Virus record (IMG/VR): IMGVR_UViG_3300047564_000244
Coordinates: 1 to 49,571 of that record
Length of the DNA: 49,571 nt
Source: a virus
Reading direction: 5' to 3' (one strand)
This document shows, one piece after another, positions 25,448 to 33,736 of this stretch. The position numbers were made by a program, and so were the translations under genes. The first letter of the stretch is position 1. Each line of letters opens with the position of its first letter. The notes under the pieces are model-generated. The model worked only from the letters and a program-made list of their open reading frames with translations. It did not search any database and was not told the DNA's origin.

Positions 25448-27364
25448 TTACCTCTTACCGTCCGGTCTTACATCAAGTCGAAGCGAACCTAACTGCCACT
25501 GCACCCCAAGATCTTCAGACGCAACTTTTAAGGCCATTTGCCTGCCACGAGCGCGAATAAACACCTGCTCGGTGTATTGATCTAATGTAGCGCTGCTGGA
25601 TATAACATTTTGAGTATCCGAAGCCGTGTTTGCATAAGCACTTCCTGAGAACCGCTTAGGACGCATAGTTACGGTTACTGTAGGAGATGCGGCAGTAGAC
25701 TCCGTAAAATTCATGTCAGGCAAAAGTCTGCGAGTGAGCATAAATTGTTCACCGTCACCCAAGTCAAAATCAGATGATTGAATGTATGAAACCATCGGGG
25801 CGTTGTCATCGTTAACCCCTAACTCATGCTCATACTCATATCCAATTGTTTCATTTTCACCTGTCTTACAGGCAATAGGATTTCCTCGGGTAGCCGTATC
25901 AAGCCAAGCCGTACGTACAATGCTGCCGTAATACCAAGCGTTTTCTAAATGATTAAAAATAACGTAACGATTATTCCAAACTGAATCCGCACTAGGGTAA
26001 AACCACCAGATTTCAGTAAACCCTTCATTCGTCCCACAAACTATTTGATCAACTTGATCAAAATTAATATCTTGAAACACATATTGTCTCAATGTGCAGG
26101 GTAGTGTTTGAACCTGACCGGAATAGACATAAAACTTATCCTGCCCCATCCAGTAAGTGACGTTATTAGCTGTGGCTACTGCACGCGACCCGATGATAGA
26201 AATGTTATCAGCAAGTTCTTGAAGCCCAAACACATCAGTTGTACCAAGATACTGCAAAGAGTACATACTAGAATTCGTCCATACCAAGATCTCTTGGCGT
26301 GTTGCTAAAGCCCGTATGATGGCTGAACCGCGAGACACTCGTATAAATCCAGCAGAAGACGTTGTCGAGGGTGTCCAATTCTGAGGTTCATCTTGATTAG
26401 CCCAACGAATAAGTAGGGGGTCATAGTCAGTAGACAAGCCTGCGTAAGGTTGGCACCCAAAAGCTAAGAGGTGTTTATCGTTCTGGGACACAAGTGTCTG
26501 CATAGCGGCATTAGGTACGTCGCTCGCACCGGTAAGTGAGGACAGTAATACTGCTCGTGTAGAAAGTGATGTAGTGGGCGAAGCTAGCGTACCGCGCTCC
26601 CAGTAATAAATAGCTCCCTTGCGGATGTTCATCACAAGGTCGTTGTCAAAATTATCGAACCACCAATCTCGCTGTAAAAAATTAATTGGCGTAGGGCTAC
26701 TTAAACCCCAGCCAGAACCACCCCAAAAACCTACCCCCCATCCATACCCATAAGTTGTTACGAGATATCCCGAAGCAATAGCATATTTAGCAGTGACCGT
26801 ACCGCCCCCAGGAGACCCAGAAGCATCCGTAGCGTTTGCGGTTACTAATGTGATGGAGTTAAGATTTGTATTAGACCTTGCTTGAATCGTGTAAGTATCA
26901 TTATCGATTCTTGTGATTTCATAGTCTTGGTTAAGCACATCAGCCGTAATATTTCCGCCAAGTCCGGTAGCCCCACTAAAAGTAACAAAATCCCCAGTTA
27001 CTGCACCATGCGCCACGTCCGTTACGGTAATTGTTGAAGACCCATTGATAGCAGTAAAAGGATCAGTTAGTGTTGCGGTATCCCGCAGTGGCGTGATGTT
27101 ATAAAACTGCCCACCAGTCTCGATATAGACGTGATTATTCGTACCAAGCGCTAATAGGTTGTCACTGAAAGAAGTGACCCAATTGAAGAGTTGTCGGCAT
27201 GTACCAAAAAAGAAATAAGGAGTTACCTTCTCCCACCCACCTAGTTTTTGTGGATAGCCTGAGAAGAACCGTACTTTGTCGCACTCATACCAACCACCTT
27301 CGCCAGAATAGCTAGTCTGGTCCCTGTTAACCCCTGGACGAAAATTGAGTTTGAGGAATGGCAT
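25448..27364 (-). CDS. tail nozzle / DNA-stabilisation protein, P22 gp10-like
   Basis: This encodes 638 residues. I use ATG 27364, preceded by GAGGTG, in place of the in-frame TTG one codon earlier. The N-terminus PFLKLNFRPGVNRDQT and the C-terminus SLRLDVRPDGKR are hallmarks of this podovirus tail family. The middle is rich in Trp, Tyr and Gly (TYGYGWGVGFWGGSGWG) and in short beta repeats, as expected of a propeller-shaped tail tube protein. It would seal the portal vertex after packaging and guide DNA out. It follows the lysozyme gene by three bases. Confidence 0.8.
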   Translation of the reverse strand: MPFLKLNFRPGVNRDQTSYSGEGGWYECDKVRFFSGYPQKLGGWEKVTPYFFFGTCRQLFNWVTSFSDNLLALGTNNHVYIETGGQFYNITPLRDTATLTDPFTAINGSSTITVTDVAHGAVTGDFVTFSGATGLGGNITADVLNQDYEITRIDNDTYTIQARSNTNLNSITLVTANATDASGSPGGGTVTAKYAIASGYLVTTYGYGWGVGFWGGSGWGLSSPTPINFLQRDWWFDNFDNDLVMNIRKGAIYYWERGTLASPTTSLSTRAVLLSSLTGASDVPNAAMQTLVSQNDKHLLAFGCQPYAGLSTDYDPLLIRWANQDEPQNWTPSTTSSAGFIRVSRGSAIIRALATRQEILVWTNSSMYSLQYLGTTDVFGLQELADNISIIGSRAVATANNVTYWMGQDKFYVYSGQVQTLPCTLRQYVFQDINFDQVDQIVCGTNEGFTEIWWFYPSADSVWNNRYVIFNHLENAWYYGSIVRTAWLDTATRGNPIACKTGENETIGYEYEHELGVNDDNAPMVSYIQSSDFDLGDGEQFMLTRRLLPDMNFTESTAASPTVTVTMRPKRFSGSAYANTASDTQNVISSSATLDQYTEQVFIRARGRQMALKVASEDLGVQWQLGSLRLDVRPDGKR

Positions 27365-27367
27365 CAA

Positions 27368-27949
27368 TCACCTCATCAATGCGGCTTCTGCCGTTCTGCG
27401 GCGCGTGAGACCCGGAAGGACTCGACCGGCAGCTTTGTTCCACAACATACATTGGTCTGCTGCACCGTCCCAGTCCCCCGCGTCAATACGTTTTTTGAAC
27501 GTGGAAACCCGATAGTTCCCTAGGCCACAATTGTAGACCCAGCTTGTCACGGCGGCAATGCGTCGCGGTAATGCAGTTTGAATCTTGGGTGAAAGCTTTA
27601 CCAGACCTCGGACAAAATACTCCACATGATGATCCAGCGCATCTTCGCACTGCTCAATCGTCCAAATGGTGTCGGGATTAATCTCAGGTCCGGTTGCTCC
27701 CCAGCCAATCGTCCAAGGATGCCCACGGGTTCCGGGGTCTGGATAGGCTTTGACTCTTCCATCAGGCAGACGTTTTGCTAGCCCTTCAAAGGGTTTGATC
27801 AGATGCTCCTTGGCTATCTGCTTCGCGGCGTCCAAGGAGTTCAAGGATTCTTCTGGTTTGCTCGGCAATGATTCGTCGCTGCTCTTCAATGAACCGTAAT
27901 TGCGTCTCAACATCTGCACGTATTCTGACAAGTTCAATGAATTGCTCAT
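27368..27949 (-). CDS. endolysin, GH24 lysozyme
   Basis: This encodes 193 residues. It cleaves the glycan strands of peptidoglycan at lysis. The catalytic triad is E55 (KPFEG), D71 (AYPDPGT) and T80 (PWTIGWGAT). The later WVYNCGLGNYRVSTFKKRI and GLTRRRTAEAAL are typical GH24 features. The spacing between D71 and T80 is longer than in T4 lysozyme, as in many phage 'YPDPGT' enzymes. A 45-residue Ser/Leu-rich N-terminal extension has no signal peptide, so release probably depends on the neighbouring holin-like proteins. Confidence 0.92.
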   Translation of the reverse strand: MSNSLNLSEYVQMLRRNYGSLKSSDESLPSKPEESLNSLDAAKQIAKEHLIKPFEGLAKRLPDGRVKAYPDPGTRGHPWTIGWGATGPEINPDTIWTIEQCEDALDHHVEYFVRGLVKLSPKIQTALPRRIAAVTSWVYNCGLGNYRVSTFKKRIDAGDWDGAADQCMLWNKAAGRVLPGLTRRRTAEAALMR

Positions 27950-27952
27950 GGT

Positions 27953-28438
27953 TCATGTCTTACGGTATTTCTCTATGCTTCTTCCAACGAACCAAAAACT
28001 TATAACCATCGTGAACAACCCAAAATCATCTTCATCCCAACACTTAGTTACAACTTCAGTCCATGCCGCACCCGTCTGAAATGCCATAACAAGCGCACCC
28101 GTCTTGACTGCCGCATACATAAAGAAGAGGCACCAAGTGATGCCCGGACGAACCAACGCCGAGATAGCAGCCACAAACCAACCCGCTGCTTTAGCCGTTT
28201 CAGCCTGCTCTTGAAACGCGCTTTTGATGGTATCAAGCTGCTGAACGCTGTAGTCAACATACTTCTCCTCCATCTTGAACTCACCGCGCATTTTCTCAAG
28301 ATCAGTCTGAAGTTGGAACATACTCAGTTCATGCTGGCGTTCGTTCTTTTTGTCCAAGAACTTTAAGACTTCAGGGGCAAGCCTGAACAAGCCACCGAAG
28401 ATGGAGCCAAGTAAACCGCCACTGAGCAGATCAAACAT
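27953..28438 (-). CDS. holin-like three-helix membrane protein
   Basis: This encodes 161 residues. The start MFDLLSGGLLGSIFGGLFRL is an amphipathic Gly/Leu helix. It is followed by a charged coiled coil (KNERQHELSMFQLQTDLEKM) and membrane segments at about 86-102, 104-122 and 138-152 (the second contains RPGITWCLFFMYAAVKTGAL). The layout resembles the 3TM holins encoded beside phage lysozymes. It sits immediately before the lysozyme gene, which supports a lysis role. The exact family could not be checked. Confidence 0.7.
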   Translation of the reverse strand: MFDLLSGGLLGSIFGGLFRLAPEVLKFLDKKNERQHELSMFQLQTDLEKMRGEFKMEEKYVDYSVQQLDTIKSAFQEQAETAKAAGWFVAAISALVRPGITWCLFFMYAAVKTGALVMAFQTGAAWTEVVTKCWDEDDFGLFTMVISFWFVGRSIEKYRKT

Positions 28439-28440
28439 GA

Positions 28441-28857
28441 TTACCCCTTAGCCGTTACGATGTCTTGGCCTTTTTTGACCGTTACCTTGCTGCCTTCAAC
28501 GTCTACCTGCATGGGCTGTTCGGCACGGTCTAGCTTGTCAAGACGGTGGATCAAATCTTTGATGACTTCAAACTCAGGCTTTTCCTGCTTTGGCGCAGTT
28601 CCAGCGATACCGTTGAGCATTTGAATAAGTGCAGTAAGTGAAGCGCCAAGCAAACCCATAACAGCAGCAATTTTTTCGCCGTCTAAAAAGAGGGACGCAC
28701 CAACACCCACGAGTACGATTAGGAAGATATACAGTAAGCCATCTTCGCCAATCGCTTTGCCAGCAACTTCTTTGGCCGAATCTTGTGCTTTAAGCTCTTC
28801 AAGCCGAATCCTAGCCTGCGCCTTGAGGACCGCTAACTCGTGGGTTTTGTCGTCCAT
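28441..28857 (-). CDS. small membrane protein of the lysis cassette
   Basis: This encodes 138 residues. A charged N-terminal helix (HELAVLKAQARIRLEELKAQ) precedes two membrane segments at about 40-58 (LLYIFLIVLVGVGASLF) and 63-85 (AAVMGLLGASLTALIQML). A cytoplasmic-type tail follows with repeated basic and acidic residues. It could be a second holin, an antiholin or a spanin-like partner. The start codon directly follows the stop of the 53-residue gene upstream. Confidence 0.7.
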   Translation of the reverse strand: MDDKTHELAVLKAQARIRLEELKAQDSAKEVAGKAIGEDGLLYIFLIVLVGVGASLFLDGEKIAAVMGLLGASLTALIQMLNGIAGTAPKQEKPEFEVIKDLIHRLDKLDRAEQPMQVDVEGSKVTVKKGQDIVTAKG

Positions 28858-29019
28858 TTACTGCTCTGCTTTTACTTCAGGGGCGACTTGAAGCTGTGGC
28901 GATACTTGCTCTTGAATAGCTTGTACGATTTGAAATACTTCGCCATAAGGCCGTGTGCCTAGATACCCCATGATGTTGTTCATCAGGGAAAGTTTTACGG
29001 TTACGTCTTGATCGTTCAT
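28858..29019 (-). CDS. 53-residue phage protein
   Basis: ATG at 29019-29017 starts a 53-codon frame ending in TAA at 28860-28858, which touches the ATG of the next gene. The protein starts MNDQDVTVKLSLMNNIMGYL and continues with RPYGEVFQIVQAIQEQV, a helix pattern I have seen in tiny phage proteins of lysis and tail regions. Its start overlaps the upstream gene by four bases. Without it there would be an unexplained gap in an otherwise gap-free operon. Function is unknown. Confidence 0.75.
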   Translation of the reverse strand: MNDQDVTVKLSLMNNIMGYLGTRPYGEVFQIVQAIQEQVSPQLQVAPEVKAEQ

Positions 29020-29336
29020 GCTTGGCTCCAAGGTAGGGGTGGTGTTGTGATTGGCGGGTCAATCTGATTCTGGATCTGCTGCGCCACTGCTGCTTCGGCT
29101 GAGTCTTTGTCCACACCGTTGGCCCAGCACCAGCCCAAGACTTGATCTTGAGTCAGGTTGGCGTAAGGCGTAAAAGCACCTTGCGTTACCGGGAATGAGC
29201 AAGTGCTGTAGACGCTGCCGGTGTAAGTGCCATCAGTGCCTGTGCATTGCCAATGTGCTGTGACTACATAGTCTGCACCTTCAGCAGTTTGAGGGATGCA
29301 GTTGAGTGCGGAGATTGTCCAGTTGTAAGTGATCAT
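29016..29336 (-). CDS. small phage tail-region protein
   Basis: This encodes 106 residues. ATG 29336 (MITYNWTISALNCIP) follows AAGGAACCC, so I prefer it to the in-frame ATG 29354. The pattern 'W.I..L.......AHW......DG.Y..SVY', then FTPYANLTQDQVLGWCW, and an NQI-P end matches a common, uncharacterised family found near tail fibre and lysis genes. It is beta-rich at the N-terminus and helical at the C-terminus. It could be a fibre-associated or chaperone protein. Confidence 0.7.
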   Translation of the reverse strand: MITYNWTISALNCIPQTAEGADYVVTAHWQCTGTDGTYTGSVYSTCSFPVTQGAFTPYANLTQDQVLGWCWANGVDKDSAEAAVAQQIQNQIDPPITTPPLPWSQA

Positions 29337-29711
29337 GGTTGGGTTCCTTCCCACCAGCGGTGGATATATTTAGGATCAAGGTACTGCTCTTCGGTCTTGG
29401 CTTGCTCTACCATCAGAGGTCTTACATCTGCTTCAGTAGTCAAAACAATAGCGTCAATGTGTGTAGCCGTTTTTAACTGCAAATTGAAGTCTTGCGCCAG
29501 AAGCGGTGAACCGATACTTGTCTCCGTCTGCAACGACGATGATTGGGTTTTTCAACCCGTTTGCCGCAATATGCTCTGCGACTGCCCGTTGCCTATCAAA
29601 CTCGGCCCACTTGTTATCCAGCACCGATTCAGTTTCAGAGATCATAATGTCAGCCAAAGCAACCGTTTGCTTTGTATATCCGAAATCATTCTCTGCGGTT
29701 AGCATCTTCAT
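29333..29711 (-). pseudogene. ParB-like domain gene interrupted by a frameshift
   Basis: The 5' part (29711-29454, 85 codons) contains AEHIAANGLKNPIIVVADG, then KYRFTASGARLQFAVKNGYTH, the ParB/sulfiredoxin-like N-terminal fold. It stops in TGA exactly where family members continue. A second frame over the same bases continues as THIDAIVLTTEADVRP and runs to TGA at 29333 (end YIHRWWEG). The frames join if two bases (AC) are added in the short ACACAC run near 29456-29462. Alternatives are a +1 recoding event or two separate proteins. The second frame has only a TTG start without a ribosome binding site. The start at 29711 overlaps the tail fibre stop. Confidence 0.7.
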
Positions 29712-32614
29712 TTGGCTTCTAACTCCGCAACACGGGTACGCAATGATTTTACTTCTGCGATGAGGTTGGCAATGATCTCAGCACTGGAGTAATCCATGCC
29801 TTGCATCTCTTCACCGTCCTTCTCACCAGTTGCGACTTTAGTTCTACTGACCTCTTGTACCTCGTGAGCAATCAAGCCAACAAAGGTGGAGCCATCAGCC
29901 TTCCATGTGCCTTCAACGGGCTTGAGGCTGTCAATGTACGCACCAGAGGTGGTGATCGGGCCTGTGATGTTTTTGAGGCGGTAGTCGGATGAGGTGTTGT
30001 AGGTGACTGCGGTTGTGCCATTTTGAGTGATGGAGCCAATAGTTGATCCATTAAACAAAAAATCAAGATATTTCTCACCGGCTCCTGTACTGCTTGAGTG
30101 CCCTATAATTTGCCTTGAGTAAACCCCACCGCCTGCTTTTGCTTCAAGTACAATACCTGATGCAAATCCAGATAAACTCGTCGTCCCCACCAGCAAGTTA
30201 CCGCTGGAGTCGATACGGGCGCGTTCGGCTGCGCCAACATAAAAATAAATTGGCTTGCTTGCTGAGTTTGTTCCAATCTGCGTGCCAGTTGAATCACTAC
30301 GCAGAAAAGACCCGTGAGTATTGTTTTGCACTTGCAAAGCAACGTCTGAAGCGTTCGCATAAACGTGCAGACGCTCACCCGGCGAACTCGTCCCAATACC
30401 GAGGTTGCCGGAGGAGTCGAGGCGCATACGTTCTATTTCACTTGCTGACCCAGAAGCATTATAAAATGCAATACTTGTATCTAGCGTAGTATTACTTCCA
30501 GAGTAAATAGCTTTAATCATTGCCATGTTTCTTACAACAGCACTAGCGGCTCTTGGGTCCTCAGCAACAAAGGACAGCGTCCCGATGTCGCCGTTTGCCA
30601 TATCTGTTGCAGCCGTACCAATATTGACACGAGCATTTGTTCCACGCAACGTAAGCGCAGGAGTTCCAGTCATGTCGCCCGTAGTCGGCGAACTCGTCCC
30701 AATACCCACGTTGCCAGCAAAATAGTTCGCCGCTGTCCCGCTGGCGTAGATGTTCCACTTGTTCGTGCCGCTGGAGACAAGGCTGGTGATGCCGTAGTTG
30801 TTTGTGGCCGTTGTAAGGTCACGAATATAGACGCCACTTTGCGATGTCAAGGTGTCTGACACGCCAGCTTTTGCCGGATTTACAACATCAACCCCCCTAT
30901 ATTCAGCGTAAGTAATACCAGAGCCATTGCTGAATGTGATTGGGCCAACAGCAATACCAGTGCCATTATTGGTCGCCGCAGTGGTAAGAGTCTGCGAAAA
31001 ACTTGCTACTCGTTGTGTTGTGCCTGCTGTAACAGCCCCTGACACAGTAAGTGCATTTACTTGGTTCGCAGCACCACCCACCCCCATATACCCATTCACT
31101 TGCACAGTGTCGGTAGAGGCATCGCCAAGGGTTGTGTTGCCTGTGATGTTGGCATTGCCATCTACGGACAGCTTGTTTGTCGGAGAACTCGTCCCAATAC
31201 CCAGGTTGCCGGAGGCATCCAGCGTCATCGCCTGAGTAAACGTAATAGCATTACCTGCTGTGCCGGAGGGGGCGGTGGACCAAATATGAGCACCTAGCCA
31301 CTGTAAATAGCTGCTTGCCTCTCCATTAACACCGTACTTAAAACCACTATTGACATATGCGTTGCTAGTTAAATAAATAAGGCTTGGACCACCCAATGAA
31401 CCAGCATTAAACAGCCCCATTCCAGGAGCCAACAACTCGATAGCCCTGCCTTGACTCCACGCACTCGGAGTCACACCGACACCAAGGTTGCCGGAGGAGT
31501 CGAGGCGCATCGTTTCCGACCCGTTGTTGCTCCAAGCCAGCGTATTAGTAGTTGGCAAATACATCCCATTACCAGCTGTGACGTTGCCTGTTGGAATCAA
31601 TTTGGTGGCGGTTGCCGTGCCAGTTGTCGCCAAATTCGTCCCATCAAACGTCAGCGCACTCCCGCTTGTCGCCACCTTGGAGCCATCAAGGTACAGGACT
31701 CCGTTGGCGGTGCCGCCTGAGAGGACAGGGTTAGCAGTTATAGAAACAACGCCTGTGGAATCAGCAATACTTGCCGCAGCCGTACCGTCCTTGGCTTTGA
31801 TGTTGGTGACTTCGATGTTGGTTGCGTCTATGGTAGTGACAGCAAGATTACTGATGGTTACTACACCACTACCTTTGGGAGTTATATTGATACCGATATT
31901 GGTATCGTCACCTGTGGCCGATAACGTTGGCGCATTACCTGTTGCAGCATTAGCAAGCGTAAGTTCATTAACTGCCGATCCGGTCGCCGTAACCTTAAGA
32001 AGCTCATTACCGTTGGTGTCGTTAATACCGGTAATGACTTTGGGAGAAGTCATTGATAATGTTGTGCCGTCTGATGTAGCGTTAGCTATACCACCAAGAA
32101 CCCCAGCATTGTTGTACTGGACTTGTGTGTTAGACCCGCCAGTTACACCACCAGCTTTGACAAAATCAGAGCCATTCCAAACACAAACAGCGCGTTCTCC
32201 AGGAACAATAGTTACCCCAGTTGTATACGTAGGAGTTACCGAATTAGTGGCTCTAAGAACAATATTCTGACCACCTGTTGTTTCATTAACAACAATATAA
32301 GTTTTACTATAGTCAGTTAGCGTACCGCTACTAATTGCCCAAGCTGGAGCAGTGATGTTTCGAGTAACAGTTCTGGAGCCTGTGCATCGTAAAACAGCGT
32401 ACTGAGCTGTAGTAGCCCCAATATTGTCAGCAATAGCTGTGCCTTCCGTAGAAGCAAGTAATACATCAGCATCGGTACTTAGATCTAACGACCCAGCAAT
32501 TGAAATATCTAAATATTCGGTTAGACCGTAGTTGACAACATCCCCCCACGTATTAGGTTCCGTACCGGTAACTGGAAGAGGAAGGTCTAAAAGGGTCGTA
32601 CGATTGATAGTCAT
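29708..32614 (-). CDS. tail fibre with C-terminal S74 self-cleaving chaperone
   Basis: This encodes 968 residues; AGGAG precedes the ATG. The N-terminus (MTINRTTLLDLPLPVTGTEP) is the usual virion-attachment head. The centre is beta-rich with repeats of the type MRLDSSGNLGIGTSSP. The C-terminus carries the intramolecular chaperone of endosialidase type: S876-D-Y-R-L-K881, then GLIAHEVQEV and a final coiled coil (LIAEVKSLRTRVAELEAK). In this family the chaperone trimerises the fibre and cuts itself off before the serine, here leaving about 93 residues as the released part. It determines host recognition. Confidence 0.93.
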   Translation of the reverse strand: MTINRTTLLDLPLPVTGTEPNTWGDVVNYGLTEYLDISIAGSLDLSTDADVLLASTEGTAIADNIGATTAQYAVLRCTGSRTVTRNITAPAWAISSGTLTDYSKTYIVVNETTGGQNIVLRATNSVTPTYTTGVTIVPGERAVCVWNGSDFVKAGGVTGGSNTQVQYNNAGVLGGIANATSDGTTLSMTSPKVITGINDTNGNELLKVTATGSAVNELTLANAATGNAPTLSATGDDTNIGINITPKGSGVVTISNLAVTTIDATNIEVTNIKAKDGTAAASIADSTGVVSITANPVLSGGTANGVLYLDGSKVATSGSALTFDGTNLATTGTATATKLIPTGNVTAGNGMYLPTTNTLAWSNNGSETMRLDSSGNLGVGVTPSAWSQGRAIELLAPGMGLFNAGSLGGPSLIYLTSNAYVNSGFKYGVNGEASSYLQWLGAHIWSTAPSGTAGNAITFTQAMTLDASGNLGIGTSSPTNKLSVDGNANITGNTTLGDASTDTVQVNGYMGVGGAANQVNALTVSGAVTAGTTQRVASFSQTLTTAATNNGTGIAVGPITFSNGSGITYAEYRGVDVVNPAKAGVSDTLTSQSGVYIRDLTTATNNYGITSLVSSGTNKWNIYASGTAANYFAGNVGIGTSSPTTGDMTGTPALTLRGTNARVNIGTAATDMANGDIGTLSFVAEDPRAASAVVRNMAMIKAIYSGSNTTLDTSIAFYNASGSASEIERMRLDSSGNLGIGTSSPGERLHVYANASDVALQVQNNTHGSFLRSDSTGTQIGTNSASKPIYFYVGAAERARIDSSGNLLVGTTSLSGFASGIVLEAKAGGGVYSRQIIGHSSSTGAGEKYLDFLFNGSTIGSITQNGTTAVTYNTSSDYRLKNITGPITTSGAYIDSLKPVEGTWKADGSTFVGLIAHEVQEVSRTKVATGEKDGEEMQGMDYSSAEIIANLIAEVKSLRTRVAELEAK
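30403..31510 (-). repeat. repeated DNA within the tail fibre gene
   Basis: A 25-base stretch (GGTTGCCGGAGGAGTCGAGGCGCAT on the + strand) is identical at 30403-30427 and 31486-31510. Partial copies occur near 30700 and 31190. They encode the MRLDSSGNLG-type repeat and could support recombination that lengthens or swaps fibre segments. Confidence 0.8.
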
Positions 32615-32623
32615 GAATTGCTC

Positions 32624-33259
32624 CTAAGCCGCTACAGGCAACCAATTTGGCGTCTGTGAAGTATCTATTGCACCCCACCCAGGGGATTGCGAATCATTAA
32701 TATTGGTCCAGTTGGGGGTCTGCGAGTCATCTATATTGGTCCAGTTAGGATTGTTAATTGTAGGCGCACTACCTACTAAACTCAACGTGCCAGAGCCAGG
32801 ACGAACAACTAACCCCCTAACAGGTGTGGGAGCCACTCCTGTGATCTGAAGCGCCCCAACCGGAGGGGTAATAACACCCCCAACAACTGATGTGGGCGCA
32901 ACACCAACAAGAGCAACTGTACCGACTGTAGGCACAATAACTGTGCCCCGTACAACAACCGTAGGCGCAGACCCCACAATAACCGCCCCACCTGTTGGTG
33001 TAACAACCGATCCAATAACAGAGGTGGGTGTCTGTCCAACAAAAGAAAGCGATCCACTAGACGGTACGATACCTTGATCAACTAGAGGTGCTACACCGGC
33101 AAAATTTGCCGTTCCTGTAGTGGGTACAACGCCAGCATCATTAGAGGGGGCATAACCTACTGCACTGATAGCTCCAGTATCGGGAGTAATGAGGATACCA
33201 ACCCCCCATTCATACGACCCCCAAGTACCTCGGCCCCAACCTGTTTCTGTAGTCGCCAC
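32624..33259 (-). CDS. tandem-repeat tail protein
   Basis: This encodes 211 residues from GTG 33259, preceded by GGGGGT. About seven copies of a 22-residue unit make up residues 25-165; the unit follows P--G-----G-APT-V-G-V (for example VPTVGTVALVGVAPTSVVGG). The C-terminus has three copies of an 11-residue Trp unit (PNWTNIDDSQT, PNWTNINDSQS, PGWGAIDTSQT) and ends PNWLPVAA. Repeats of this sort suggest a fibrous or surface-exposed beta structure. It lies just before the tail fibre in transcription order, so a fibre or spike accessory is likely. Confidence 0.75.
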   Translation of the reverse strand: MATTETGWGRGTWGSYEWGVGILITPDTGAISAVGYAPSNDAGVVPTTGTANFAGVAPLVDQGIVPSSGSLSFVGQTPTSVIGSVVTPTGGAVIVGSAPTVVVRGTVIVPTVGTVALVGVAPTSVVGGVITPPVGALQITGVAPTPVRGLVVRPGSGTLSLVGSAPTINNPNWTNIDDSQTPNWTNINDSQSPGWGAIDTSQTPNWLPVAA

Positions 33260-33273
33260 CGCGACCCCCTAGT

Positions 33274-33735
33274 TTAAGTTAGGGTAAATACACCCGTTGC
33301 AGCAGGAAGCACTGTCAACGTGTTAGGGGAAGAAACCGTGAACTGCGAAGAGGAAAGTTGGCAGAAACACACAAGCTTACCGTTAGCTAACGTAGCAGCC
33401 GATTGAAAAATCACAGCATATTTAACGTTAGTTAAAGAAGCACCAGAAGCCGTGAACGTCAGCCCAATCGTCGAGTAAGTAAACTTCATCTGCTTAGCAG
33501 ACGCTCCAGTTGTCCACTGCCCCGTTGCCGGTACGAGTGCTTTACCACCAGAGACATAACCTCCAGTGGCTGCGATCTCGTTAGTAAGTGAACCAAAGGT
33601 ACTTAACGTAAACGTTGAAGTGTTACTTGCGCTTGTAAAAAGCGCCATCCTAAAGTTGTTAACACCAAGCTGAATCGTCCCATTGCCGATATAGCGTTTG
33701 GCGTCGTTGTAGAGCTGCCATGCGGAAGCGGCCAT
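33274..33735 (-). CDS. phage structural protein, beta-rich
   Basis: This encodes 153 residues; AAGGAG precedes the ATG. The protein starts MAASAWQLYNDAKRYIGNG and continues with FRMALFTSASN, a phage structural pattern of alternating Thr/Ser-rich strands. It shares the 'F(R/K)(M/I)ALFTS/YT' theme and the Gly-Gly 'GGYVSGGKAL' element with the protein at 34609-35037, so the two may be paralogues. Probably a tail-associated subunit. Confidence 0.7.
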   Translation of the reverse strand: MAASAWQLYNDAKRYIGNGTIQLGVNNFRMALFTSASNTSTFTLSTFGSLTNEIAATGGYVSGGKALVPATGQWTTGASAKQMKFTYSTIGLTFTASGASLTNVKYAVIFQSAATLANGKLVCFCQLSSSQFTVSSPNTLTVLPAATGVFTLT

Positions 33736-33736
33736 T

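Noticed and set aside
31488-32270. 260-residue + frame inside the tail fibre
   Set aside because: Antisense to the well-supported fibre gene. Its Val/Ala/Pro-rich, repetitive translation reflects the Gly/Thr/Asn-rich fibre codons.
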